From the NCBI GenBank assembly GCA_015061905.1, contig SUVQ01000013.1:1-41763 (forward strand): 41,763 nt of DNA, in the 5' to 3' direction. The DNA is from Verrucomicrobiota bacterium (GTDB lineage Bacteria > Verrucomicrobiota > Verrucomicrobiia > Opitutales > UBA953). Below are positions 7,126 through 14,469 of this stretch, piece after piece. A program made the translations under genes and the position numbers. The notes under the pieces were generated by a model, which had not been told where the DNA came from, ran no database searches, and saw only the letters and a list, made by a program, of their open reading frames with translations. The first letter of the stretch is position 1. Each line of letters begins with the position of its first letter.

Positions 7126-9150
7126 ATGGCAGACATATCACTTACATTCGATGCAAACACGGCACCATTCTTAAACGGCGTCAAAGAAATCCGCGCGAGC
7201 GTCAATACGTTGTCGCAAACGATTAAAGAGAAACGCGAGGAACTTATTCAATTTTCTGCCAACCTTTCGATGATTTTTCATGGGGTGAAAAGTGCCGCCG
7301 CCCTTGCCGGGCGGATGCTTTCCGCGCCTCTCCAAGAATTTTCCCGCTGGGAAGATGCGGCGACACGGCTTGCGCCGCTCGTCGGCGGGCTCGAAGCGGC
7401 AAAAGAAGTTGCCTCGCATTTGCGCGATGAAGCCGCCAACGGCACAATGAGCCTCGAACAACTTGCAAGCGTTGCCGGGCGGCTCTCCACCGTATTCAAA
7501 AATTCCGCCGATGTCAAAAAATGGACAACCGCATTCCACGACCTAAGCGCGGGAACGGGTTTGGACATCAACGAGCTTATCGGCAACTTCGTCAAATCCA
7601 AGGCGCGCGGGCGTTTCGAATCGGAACTCATGGACATGCTGGCGCAAAAGGGCGTAAACATTTTTCCGTATTTGGAGGAACAAACCGGGCTTGCCGGCAA
7701 GGCACTCCAAAAAGCAGCCGTCGAAGGGAAGCTCGCTTGGTCCGAAGTCGAAAAGGCGATTTTGCGCGTTTCTACGGGAACGGGGCGGTTTGCCGGGCAA
7801 GCGTCGGCGATGAGCAACACTTTCGGCGGCTCCGTCGGAACAATGGTCGCGAACTGGAAGATTCTCCTTGCCGAATTTGCCAAGCCGATTGCGGAAAATC
7901 TTACGCCGAAAATTCAAAGCCTCGGGAAGTTTCTTTCGGAAAGCCGCGACAGTGCCGAGCGGTTCGGGAACGCGCTCACAACTCTCGGACCGATAGCCTT
8001 AGCCCTCGCCGGGTCGTTCAAAGTTTTTAAGGGGACAATTCTGTCCGTTCTCGCCGCGATGAATCCGGTCGTTGCCGCAGTAGCGGCTTTTGCCGGCATC
8101 GCCGGAATGATCGGTTTTGAAGCGTGGATACACTCGATGAAAGAAGAAACACGCGAGGCGGAAAAACTCATCGACGCTAACAAACGCCTGCAAGCGTCTT
8201 TTGATTCCGTCAGCGGCGCGAAAAATGCGGCGCAACTCAAAGATGCAGCGCAACAGGCACGACGCCTTGTCGACGTGCTTGAAGAGGCGGGAACGTCTTT
8301 GAACACGGATTTAATCCGCGAAAACATCAAAGCTCTCGAAGCCAAGACTCGCGCCGAAATCGCCCTTGCCGCAGCCACGGAAAAACGTGCCGCCGCCGAA
8401 GCCAAATCCGCCGAAAACAACCGCAAGGCACAGGAACTTTGGACAAAAATTTCCACGGAGCGGCAACAGGCGCAAGACAAGCGGGCGTTGGAAACTGCGC
8501 CGCTACAAGCACGCCCGGATCTGCTTTTGAAGCAAAACGGGTTCGCTTCCTACGATGCGTTTGCCGAATGGCTGAACAATCACCGCGCCCGGATGGACGA
8601 AGGGCTGAAAAGTAATCAGGGCTCGGAATGGCTTGTCGGAGAAGTAAACCGGCTGGAGCAGTTAAATGAACAGTATTTCACTCTTGTCGAAGCCGCCAAT
8701 GCCGCCGCCGAAGCACAAGCCGCCGCGCAAAACGAAGCCTATGCAAAGGCGGAAGCCGCCAAGCGCGCGGCGCAAACGCGCGTAGACTTGCTCCGCGCCG
8801 AAATCAGCGGAAACGCCAAGCTCGCTGCCGAAATCAAAACGCGGGAACGCTACGAGACACTTCTCAATCAGCACCTCGCTGCCGGAATCGATTACGGCAA
8901 GGCGCGCGAACTCGCTGCGCAGGAAGCCGCCGCAGAATACACGCAAACACGGAGTAGCGGCGGGAACGCCGTAGGAACCGGGCTTGTAGGCGACGAGCTG
9001 GCGAGCGTCGGAGGCGGTCGCTCGATGCACGTCGGCGGCGATGTCGCCGCGTCCGTGGCACGCAACCAGCTCTCCGTCATGCGCACCATGGCAAACTACC
9101 TTGCCGGGATTAGAGACAACACTTCCAGAACAACTGCCGTCTTTGCCTGA
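7126..9150 (+). CDS. Phage tail tape measure protein
   Basis: A 674-residue protein that sets tail length and passes down the tail tube. It starts 'ADISLTFDANTAPFLNGVKEIRAS', typical of tape measures, and is mostly helical and alanine-rich. The N-terminal third carries the conserved tape-measure core (AAALAGRMLSAPLQEFSRWE; GTGRFAGQASAMSNTFGG; VGTMVANWKILLAEFAKPI). Hydrophobic stretches occur around residues 290-335 (LALAGSFKVFKGTILSVLAA, VVAAVAAFAGIAGMIGFE), as expected for membrane insertion. Long coiled coils follow to about residue 600, with a glycine-rich end. At this length the predicted tail is about 100 nm (family rule of about 0.15 nm per residue), suggesting a siphovirus-type or short contractile tail. 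Confidence 0.85.
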   Translation: MADISLTFDANTAPFLNGVKEIRASVNTLSQTIKEKREELIQFSANLSMIFHGVKSAAALAGRMLSAPLQEFSRWEDAATRLAPLVGGLEAAKEVASHLRDEAANGTMSLEQLASVAGRLSTVFKNSADVKKWTTAFHDLSAGTGLDINELIGNFVKSKARGRFESELMDMLAQKGVNIFPYLEEQTGLAGKALQKAAVEGKLAWSEVEKAILRVSTGTGRFAGQASAMSNTFGGSVGTMVANWKILLAEFAKPIAENLTPKIQSLGKFLSESRDSAERFGNALTTLGPIALALAGSFKVFKGTILSVLAAMNPVVAAVAAFAGIAGMIGFEAWIHSMKEETREAEKLIDANKRLQASFDSVSGAKNAAQLKDAAQQARRLVDVLEEAGTSLNTDLIRENIKALEAKTRAEIALAAATEKRAAAEAKSAENNRKAQELWTKISTERQQAQDKRALETAPLQARPDLLLKQNGFASYDAFAEWLNNHRARMDEGLKSNQGSEWLVGEVNRLEQLNEQYFTLVEAANAAAEAQAAAQNEAYAKAEAAKRAAQTRVDLLRAEISGNAKLAAEIKTRERYETLLNQHLAAGIDYGKARELAAQEAAAEYTQTRSSGGNAVGTGLVGDELASVGGGRSMHVGGDVAASVARNQLSVMRTMANYLAGIRDNTSRTTAVFA

Positions 9151-9151
9151 T

Positions 9152-9544
9152 ATGAAAAACATCATTGAATCCGATTTTCGCGAAATCCTTGAAAGCGGGC
9201 TTGCGGGAACGCTGGAGTTCGAGATAAAGCAGCGCGCAAACGAAAACTCCGAATTTTACCTTCTTTATTATGCGTCCGTTCCCGCGACCGTGGAGGAAAC
9301 GACGCAGACGGTAGATGTGCTTCCCGGCGGCACGCGCCTTCGACGCTCTTTTTCTGCCACGCTGTTGCGCAACGATTTGAAATTTAAGTATCCGAGCGGC
9401 TCCGCCGGCTTTATTCAGCCGATGGGCAGGTTTACGCCGAAAGTCGGCGATGCCGTTACTTACAACGGGGAAAAATACCGCATTCGCCTCGTTGCCTGTG
9501 ATGAGAGCTCCCCTCTTGTTCGCCTTGATTTTTCCGAAAAATAA
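9152..9544 (+). CDS. Hypothetical phage tail protein
   Basis: A 130-residue protein starting MKNIIESDFREILESGLAGT. The ATG at 9152 lies one base after the tape-measure stop codon, so the two are translationally coupled. It is mainly beta-stranded (LEFEIKQRANENSEFYLLYY, YNGEKYRIRLVACDESSPL), with no signal peptide or membrane helix. Small beta proteins next to the tape measure are often minor tail or distal-tail components. I do not recognise the family. Confidence 0.65.
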   Translation: MKNIIESDFREILESGLAGTLEFEIKQRANENSEFYLLYYASVPATVEETTQTVDVLPGGTRLRRSFSATLLRNDLKFKYPSGSAGFIQPMGRFTPKVGDAVTYNGEKYRIRLVACDESSPLVRLDFSEK

Positions 9545-9547
9545 ACC

Positions 9548-9817
9548 ATGGAACACTTAATCGAAGAAAAACTCAAAGGGCTCGGGCGAAGCCTCGACCT
9601 GTTACGCGATGAAGGTAAGCAGCGCGCCGTTAAAATCGATCATCTCGCAAAAGATTTTTCAGATCTGAAAGCGACTTTTGCACAAACGAGTGCCGAGCTC
9701 TCCCATACCAAGCAAGACGTTCGCGACCTGCGCGCGCTCGTATGGAAGATCGTCGCATTTCTCACTTCCGGATGCGCCGCCGCGCAATACTTTTTCAACA
9801 ACAATCCCTCCCTATAA
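9548..9817 (+). CDS. XhlA-like small membrane protein (holin accessory, putative)
   Basis: An 89-residue protein. Residues 1-60 form a charged coiled-coil helix (LGRSLDLLRDEGKQRAVKID, then TFAQTSAELSHTKQDVRDLR). Residues about 65-83 form one hydrophobic helix (LVWKIVAFLTSGCAAAQYFF), and the tail is short. This order, coiled coil then a C-terminal membrane anchor, is that of the XhlA/haemolysin family of phage proteins that help holins, and of several small phage membrane proteins of unknown role. It begins 3 bp after the previous gene and ends 4 bp before the next. Lysis function is inferred from architecture only. Confidence 0.55.
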   Translation: MEHLIEEKLKGLGRSLDLLRDEGKQRAVKIDHLAKDFSDLKATFAQTSAELSHTKQDVRDLRALVWKIVAFLTSGCAAAQYFFNNNPSL

Positions 9818-9821
9818 CACC

Positions 9822-10250
9822 ATGGCACTACGACAAACAATTCTCGACCGCGCAATGACCGAGCCGGCAAGCACCGAAGTCTTACCCGGCGTAAAGGTTC
9901 GCAAAATCTCCCTGCAAACGCTTTCGATGCTTGCACGCATCGGCTCTCCGCTTGCGCAAATCGACCGGCTCTCCTCCGATGATATCGGGAATCTTTCCGT
10001 TCCCGACATTGCCGAGTTCGTATTTATTCACGCGGCACCGCCGCAAGACGTGCGATACTGCGTTTATCAGGACAGGTCGGAGCTCGCCGAGCGCGCGGAC
10101 GAATTTTGCGCAAAATTCGCGCTTTCGGATTTTTCGAAAATTCTCACGGCAATCACCGCAGACGCGGCGGCAATCCAAGCAGCGCAAGTTTCCGTCGTGC
10201 CGGATTCCGCACTTGCGCAACCAAAAAACGGGCAGAGCCCGGCGGCATAG
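9822..10250 (+). CDS. Tail assembly chaperone, short form (gpG-like)
   Basis: A 142-residue protein starting MALRQTILDRAMTEPASTEV. In the final codons the message contains the slippery heptamer A AAA AAC in the correct frame (10223-10229), followed 6 nt later by a perfect 8-bp hairpin. A -1 shift there adds a 70-residue tail. This is the gpG/gpGT arrangement of lambda-like phages, in which the two products hold the tape measure during tail assembly. The helical content and length (about 140) fit gpG. Here the pair lies downstream of the tape-measure gene instead of upstream, which is unusual. Confidence 0.7.
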   Translation: MALRQTILDRAMTEPASTEVLPGVKVRKISLQTLSMLARIGSPLAQIDRLSSDDIGNLSVPDIAEFVFIHAAPPQDVRYCVYQDRSELAERADEFCAKFALSDFSKILTAITADAAAIQAAQVSVVPDSALAQPKNGQSPAA

Positions 10251-10257
10251 CCGGGCT
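10223..10257 (+). promoter_or_regulatory. Programmed -1 frameshift signal
   Basis: In the zero frame the codons read CCA AAA AAC GGG, so A AAA AAC is a canonical X XXY YYZ slippery heptamer (10223-10229). A 6-nt spacer (GGGCAG) leads to AGCCCGGC (10236-10243) pairing with GCCGGGCT (10250-10257), a perfect 8-bp stem with a 6-nt loop that contains most of the zero-frame stop codon. Spacer length and stem strength are in the range of proven signals. Confidence 0.85.
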
Positions 10258-10441
10258 GATTTTTACCGTCGCTCGCGAGCTTCATATTTCCCCGCAGGAA
10301 TGCCTCGAAATGCCCCTTGCTCAACTCTACCAGTTTTCACATTGTGCGCTTCTTTATGCCGGATGCGCAACGGACTGGAAAAACCGCACCGAGCAGGAAC
10401 AGGCAACCGTTCGCGCATGGCTGAGTAAGAGGAAAAATTAA
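10229..10441 (+). CDS. Frameshift extension of the tail assembly chaperone (gpT-like part)
   Basis: After a -1 slip on the AAC codon the ribosome reads RAEPGGIAGLIFTVARELHI and continues for 70 residues to a stop at 10439-10441 (ending AWLSKRKN), 3 bp before the small-terminase start. The complete fusion would be about 206 residues: 136 from the zero frame plus 70. The extension has no good start of its own with a ribosome site, and its helical segment (SPQECLEMPLAQLYQFSHCA) resembles the T part that binds the tape measure or tail tube. Position and frame fit exactly with the slippery site. The product has not been demonstrated. Confidence 0.7.
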   Translation, partial: RAEPGGIAGLIFTVARELHISPQECLEMPLAQLYQFSHCALLYAGCATDWKNRTEQEQATVRAWLSKRKN

Positions 10442-10444
10442 AAC

Positions 10445-10984
10445 ATGCTGACGCTTGAACACTCCGATTCCGACGCCCGCCGCTTCGTGCCGTCGCGGCG
10501 GGAACTTGCCGCCGCGCTCGGGTGCTCGGAAAAAACCGTCGCGAATATGCTTCTTGAGCCCGGCAATCCGGGAACGACGCTGAACGGCTCTTACCCGCTC
10601 GATGCGTGGCGGCATTTTTTCAAGGTTCGTAAAGAGGGGAAATCCGAACTTGCACCGGAAGGCGATCCCGGCGAGATGAAAAAAGCCGTATTGCGGGAAC
10701 GCAACGCCAAGGCGGAAAAGGCGGAACTCGAAGCCGCCCGGATGCGCGGAGAACTTATTGCCGTAGCCGATGCCGAGAAAATCGCTACGGAGTTTTCCTC
10801 GCGCCTGCGTGCCTTGCACCACCGAAGAGCAACCGTCGAAGCCGTCAACGAGCTTTCGTTTTCACTCTTTCTTGACGGGGAGCAAAGCGCAAAGCTCCTC
10901 GAATACATGGAAAAATTCCATGAAAACTTCTGCAACGCCATTGCCGATTTACGCGGGGAGCTTGCGGAAGCCGCCGCCTCATGA
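10445..10984 (+). CDS. Terminase small subunit, Nu1-like
   Basis: A 179-residue DNA-binding protein expected to recognise the packaging site and load the large terminase. Residues about 15-35 form a winged helix-turn-helix type reading head (VPSRRELAAALGCSEKTVAN), as in lambda gpNu1. A charged helical middle (MKKAVLRERNAKAEKAELEA) and helical oligomerisation part follow (AEKIATEFSSRLRALHHRRA). Length matches the family (about 165-185). It begins 3 bp after the chaperone extension. In lambda the small and large terminase genes are adjacent; here the large-subunit gene is on the other strand, separated by two small genes. Confidence 0.75.
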   Translation: MLTLEHSDSDARRFVPSRRELAAALGCSEKTVANMLLEPGNPGTTLNGSYPLDAWRHFFKVRKEGKSELAPEGDPGEMKKAVLRERNAKAEKAELEAARMRGELIAVADAEKIATEFSSRLRALHHRRATVEAVNELSFSLFLDGEQSAKLLEYMEKFHENFCNAIADLRGELAEAAAS

Positions 10985-11054
10985 ACGGCTTTTTTCACAA
11001 ATCGGCGCAACGGCGGCTTTGCCGAGGCGGACGCCGTTTGCGCACGCAATCGTT

Positions 11055-11531
11055 CTAATTTTCTATTTCTTTAGGGGATTTCTCCGTCCGGGTATTGTGC
11101 TCCAAGCGACTTCTGCCGCTTTGCACATCCGTTTTTTTATTAAAAACAAGTTGTAAAAGAGGGATGACAACCGGCACGCAAACACTTGATCCGAAAAGCA
11201 CCGCTGTCTTTGTGTGTCCAAGGTGTAAGCAGTAACCGCAAACAACAAGCATGCAGAGAATAATGATTACGCCGCACAAAAGACCGGCAAGTTTCAGGGC
11301 AGACTCCCGCCCCATTTCCCGATCGGTAATTCGCCGTTGATTTTCTGCCGTCTTCTGAAACTCTGAAAGGAAAACGTCTACGACCTTCGGGTTTATACGC
11401 TGGAATCGCTCAAGCGCGTCAAAAGGGAAGTCCGGCATTGACGACTGGGAAACAGAGGTCAACCTCCCGACAGTTCCGTCCTCTTTTCGAACTTCCTGTG
11501 TCTCATACCTGATATTTGCGGAAGCAAGCAT
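11055..11531 (-). CDS. DUF2335-family predicted membrane protein
   Basis: A 158-residue protein. The core 'LERFQRINPKVVDVFLSEFQ' followed by a Gln/Arg-rich stretch (KTAENQRRITDREMGRES) and two hydrophobic helices at about 82-102 and 109-128 (LAGLLCGVIIILCMLVVCGY, VLFGSSVCVPVVIPLLQLVF) is the pattern of DUF2335 membrane proteins, common in prophages and mobile regions and of unknown function. The tail is polar and probably cytoplasmic. The ATG (11529-11531) abuts the stop of the gene before it. No CGGGAACG word lies between 10701 and 11972, the longest such gap within the rightward and terminase part of the prophage, suggesting a recent arrival. Confidence 0.65.
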   Translation of the reverse strand: MLASANIRYETQEVRKEDGTVGRLTSVSQSSMPDFPFDALERFQRINPKVVDVFLSEFQKTAENQRRITDREMGRESALKLAGLLCGVIIILCMLVVCGYCLHLGHTKTAVLFGSSVCVPVVIPLLQLVFNKKTDVQSGRSRLEHNTRTEKSPKEIEN

Positions 11532-11750
11532 CTAAACCTCTATCTCCGTATTTTTAACGGCTTGTTGCATGTCGTTAGCAAGAATTTTCGTAACATTTCC
11601 CCCTGCCTTATGCTTTATACGCTCGAGGCGCATGCCGACAATCTCGGCAGCAGGCTTTGTATCCGAAAGTGAAAAGCAAACACCAAGAGATGCCACCCCG
11701 GACAGAAATACTCTCAATCTCGTTCTTGCATCCATGCCCGTAGTATCCAA
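11532..11750 (-). CDS. Small hypothetical phage protein
   Basis: About 72 residues from a TTG at 11748-11750, which has a GGGGGG Shine-Dalgarno-like run at good distance; an ATG at 11733-11735 would give 67 residues. The N-terminal part has one moderately hydrophobic stretch (LRVFLSGVASLGVCFSLSD), and the rest is polar and helical (AGGNVTKILANDMQQAVKNT). It is tightly coupled to the DUF2335 gene (adjacent codons), so the two probably act together. No family is recognised. Confidence 0.5.
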   Translation of the reverse strand: MDTTGMDARTRLRVFLSGVASLGVCFSLSDTKPAAEIVGMRLERIKHKAGGNVTKILANDMQQAVKNTEIEV

Positions 11751-11786
11751 AAATCCCCCCCTCTAAGTCAATCTCCTTTTCGTTTT

Positions 11787-12959
11787 TCAACCCTTCCTAT
11801 CACTCGGCTCGATTTCCTTTTTCTCGAAGAGTTTCACCATGTAAGCCGCGCAAACCTGCATGGTTTCGCAGTCGAAGTAGTGATTCGGGCGGCGCGGGTA
11901 TTGTAGCCAAATCGGTTTGCCGGCGGCGGTCAAAGAACGGTATTCACTCTGAAGTTGCTTCAGATAATTCACGGGAACGTCTTTCGGCAACCCCCACGGT
12001 TCCGCTTGCCCGGAGCGGAGCTGTGCGAGTTTGTCCTTACAGCTAAGATTCGAAAAATAGTAGCTTACGGCAGTTTTGCCGGCGTAGCGGACCAGGCGTC
12101 GCGGCGAAGCATTCAGCCGGGCACGTGTTCCCGGCGAATCCGGAAACACATGTCCGCACTCCTCGCAGGTCAAAACCGTGCTCTCCCGCACGCGGTGAAA
12201 ATTCCACTTTCCGGAATCAGCGTCTTTTGCCGCCGGATCCCAATGCAGATTTTCCCATTTAAACGCTTGCACCTTGCCGCAATGCGGGCATTCAAAGCTC
12301 CATTTTCGGCAGTCGGAAGATCTGAATTTAATGTCCGTATCATCGCCCGCCGTTCCCGCCTGCGAAAAGAACACACACTTGCCGAGCCGACCGAATGCGG
12401 AAACGCGCGCCTCGGCTTCCGCCATGCGCCCGGGAGCCCAAAGCCACGTTTCGTCTCCGAAGAGCCAGCGAATCGAGCGCGACTGCAGGTTTCGCTTATT
12501 GTTTGCACCGAGAATCCACAGCGGCATCCCGTTCCGGAAAAAGATTGCGGCGTTGCGCTTTTTGTTTTTGTCAAAAGGGAACAGGTTTTTGACCGGCTTG
12601 CAGTTTTCAAAAAGCGGCTGAAGGCGGCTCTCGCTTTCGTTTTTCGCATTAACGTCCGTCGTATCTAACCACAGCGCCGGTCCCGGCATGTTGGCGATGA
12701 TATACGCAAGCGAGAGTTCAGGAGCAAGTGTTTTTGAACTTTGAATCGATGCAACGATCGAAACCGTTCTTATACGCGGATTTACAATTGCCGCCATGAC
12801 ATCGCGCATCATCGGAGCGTTCCCACTTTTAAACGAACCCGGAATCGGCGAATACGGAATCTCGGCAACGTGTTGTTCGCACCATTCCGCCGGAGAAAGG
12901 CGTTCCGGTTGTCGAAACGCATCGCAATACGCGGCGGCAACTCGCTCGGCTTGAGTCAA
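11787..12959 (-). CDS. Terminase large subunit, GpA type, lacking the nuclease domain
   Basis: A 390-residue protein. The ATPase half is present: an ATP-binding region (VASIQSSKTLAPELSLAY, about 69-86), a Walker B-like segment (RWLFGDETW, about 164-172) and 'SQAGTAGDD' near 199. A zinc ribbon with CPHC (224-227) and CEEC (265-268) follows. The family's C-terminal end is also present (WGLPKDVPVNYLKQLQSEYR; RPNHYFDCETMQVCAAYM). Between them the endonuclease domain with its 'G-x-D-x-Q' catalytic region is missing, as if about 200-250 codons had been deleted in frame; GpA proteins are usually about 600-640 residues. Such a protein could hydrolyse ATP but not cut DNA, so this prophage is probably packaging-defective. 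Confidence 0.8.
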   Translation of the reverse strand: MTQAERVAAAYCDAFRQPERLSPAEWCEQHVAEIPYSPIPGSFKSGNAPMMRDVMAAIVNPRIRTVSIVASIQSSKTLAPELSLAYIIANMPGPALWLDTTDVNAKNESESRLQPLFENCKPVKNLFPFDKNKKRNAAIFFRNGMPLWILGANNKRNLQSRSIRWLFGDETWLWAPGRMAEAEARVSAFGRLGKCVFFSQAGTAGDDTDIKFRSSDCRKWSFECPHCGKVQAFKWENLHWDPAAKDADSGKWNFHRVRESTVLTCEECGHVFPDSPGTRARLNASPRRLVRYAGKTAVSYYFSNLSCKDKLAQLRSGQAEPWGLPKDVPVNYLKQLQSEYRSLTAAGKPIWLQYPRRPNHYFDCETMQVCAAYMVKLFEKKEIEPSDRKG

Positions 12960-13540
12960 AATCGACCTGCCTTTCTAAGTCGGCGTTTCAATATCGCTTC
13001 GGCGTTTTTGGCAAAACCCCGCTCAACGGTTTGCAAGGCGGTTTTCACAAGACGGGAAATGTTTGTCCGGTGCGATTGCGTCGAATTATCCGAAAACGAA
13101 ACACGGATTTCAGCGTTCCCGCGGCTCAAATATTCGCTCGCCGAACCGTGCTTTTTCCCGTGTCGGGAAATCCAATTTTGCGGGCGGACACCGGCAAGCG
13201 TAGCAGCGGCATTCCACCCGGAAATCAGCTCCCCTTGCATTTCGAGGGCTTTGCGGTAATACGCGCGAGCGGCTTGCTTCGTCATGACGCGTTCCCGCTT
13301 CGCCTTTTTCGACAAACGCCCGCGCGGCAAGTGCATTTCCAAAACTCGCCGCCGCAGAAACGCCGTGTGGTCCTTACGCTTCGCGCCGCCGACAAAAGGC
13401 GGCATCGTTTTCGAAATATGCCGCACAAAGCGCGCCGTCGCTTCACGCGCAATATCCGCCGCGCCTTTGCCCGTAGCAGAGGCGTATGCCGCTAACACCC
13501 GCCTTAAACCTGAATCGTCAAATGCCGCCTTCTTGTTCAT
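12956..13540 (-). CDS. Basic phage protein, possibly HK97 gp10-like
   Basis: A 194-residue, strongly basic protein starting MNKKAAFDDSGLRRVLAAYA. The ATG at 13538-13540 is preferred to an upstream TTG. It overlaps the terminase start by 4 bp (ATGA), so the two are co-translated. An N-terminal helical region is followed by 'ARFVRHISKTMPPFVG' and further basic helices (AARAYYRKALEMQGELISGW; ISRLVKTALQTVERGFAKNA). The overall form, a helix and then a beta region with a final long helix, recalls phage tail-completion proteins of the gp10 type, but the match is weak and a DNA-associated role is possible. Confidence 0.55.
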   Translation of the reverse strand: MNKKAAFDDSGLRRVLAAYASATGKGAADIAREATARFVRHISKTMPPFVGGAKRKDHTAFLRRRVLEMHLPRGRLSKKAKRERVMTKQAARAYYRKALEMQGELISGWNAAATLAGVRPQNWISRHGKKHGSASEYLSRGNAEIRVSFSDNSTQSHRTNISRLVKTALQTVERGFAKNAEAILKRRLRKAGRF

Positions 13541-13907
13541 CTCTCTTGATATCAAAAAAAAGCTCTCCGTTGCGGCGATATAGCCGGAGCTTTTGTCCGG
13601 ACAAAAGCATCTCGCGAATGTGCTCTACGAGACGACGCCGTCGTCGGCAAACCGCCGAAATGCTAATGCCCGCTTCGCGTGCAAGAAAGGTGTTCGTTTT
13701 ATTCGTTAATATCATTTCCATAACCATTAAAGCCTCTTCCGGCATCGTTAAACGCTTCCTGCTCAGTTCCCGGAATTGCTCTCGGGAAAATTTACGTTGC
13801 CCGGCTCGCCGAGCCTCTGCGGCGCGAACGCGTCGCGCGCGAATTTCATCAATATTCAACTTAAACGCAGATTCGTCCATCTTTTCCGGATTTGATTTTT
13901 TCTCCAT
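13518..13907 (-). CDS. Helix-turn-helix phage regulatory protein (putative)
   Basis: About 129 residues from the ATG at 13905-13907, which lies just after a hairpin; an upstream GTG at 13991 would read through that hairpin and is less likely. The C-terminal half contains a homeodomain- or sigma-like helix-turn-helix: 'MVMEMILTNKTNTF' then 'LAREAGISISAVCRRRRRL'. The N-terminal half is highly charged and helical (IRARRVRAAEARRAGQRKFS). It overlaps the next gene by 23 bp. It could regulate this leftward operon or act as a small-terminase-like DNA binder. Confidence 0.6.
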   Translation of the reverse strand: MEKKSNPEKMDESAFKLNIDEIRARRVRAAEARRAGQRKFSREQFRELSRKRLTMPEEALMVMEMILTNKTNTFLAREAGISISAVCRRRRRLVEHIREMLLSGQKLRLYRRNGELFFDIKRDEQEGGI

Positions 13908-13924
13908 TTCGTTTTTTTTGTGTG

Positions 13925-13964
13925 CAACCGCTCTTTTTTTCGCTGCGCTCAAAAAACGCGGTTG
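13925..13964. terminator. Bidirectional hairpin terminator
   Basis: CAACCGC (13925-13931) pairs with GCGGTTG (13958-13964), with a run of T opposite a run of A inside the stem (CTTTTTTT and AAAAAA). It separates the 14017-14448 gene from the HTH gene and could end transcription either way. Confidence 0.55.
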
Positions 13965-14016
13965 GTGCGCGTCCCGAACGCGATAAGACACCCGTTAAAA
14001 AGATTCCTTTAAGCAC

Positions 14017-14448
14017 TCAGACACCCAGCTCGTCGATAAGTTTTGCGGCGCGAGCGCAACGGCTCATGTCCTCTCGCGGGAATGTGTTAAACACCGCCGC
14101 GCGGGCGGCGAAGGCGAGCGATTCTGCGGGGATTTTGCCCAGCTCTCCGTCGCGGGAACGTAACGGCGGCTCTGTTTTCCAAAATCGACGCAGAGCGTTG
14201 AGTTCGTCAAGCGCGTGCACGGCGAGGCTTTGCCCGTTGAGCATTTTCGCGCGTAGAAAATACCACGTTCGCTGATTGGCGGCAGCCGCGAGGTGTTCAC
14301 GAATCAGCGCGGTGATTCCCGGAAGGTCTTTCGGGAAAACGGGAACGCCGGAGGCTCGTGTGAGCATTTCGGCAAGTTGTTTTTTGAGCTTATATTTCCG
14401 GCGTTCCCGTTCTGCCTCGACTGTGGAGTTATATTTTTTGTTTTTCAT
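14017..14448 (-). CDS. Hypothetical phage protein
   Basis: A 143-residue basic, helical protein starting MKNKKYNSTVEAERERRKYK. After a charged leader it holds several amphipathic helices (LPGITALIREHLAAAANQRT, LAVHALDELNALRRFWK, ESLAFAARAAVFNTF). There is no signal peptide, membrane segment or recognised motif. It lies in the leftward run of prophage genes, 21 bp after the repeat-bearing gene, and is followed by a hairpin. The function is unknown. Confidence 0.6.
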   Translation of the reverse strand: MKNKKYNSTVEAERERRKYKLKKQLAEMLTRASGVPVFPKDLPGITALIREHLAAAANQRTWYFLRAKMLNGQSLAVHALDELNALRRFWKTEPPLRSRDGELGKIPAESLAFAARAAVFNTFPREDMSRCARAAKLIDELGV

Positions 14449-14469
14449 TCTTAAATTTGTATAAAATTT

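Noticed and set aside
13908..13991. Upstream GTG extension of the HTH protein
   Set aside because: It would read through a hairpin terminator and has no ribosome site; the ATG after the hairpin is preferred.
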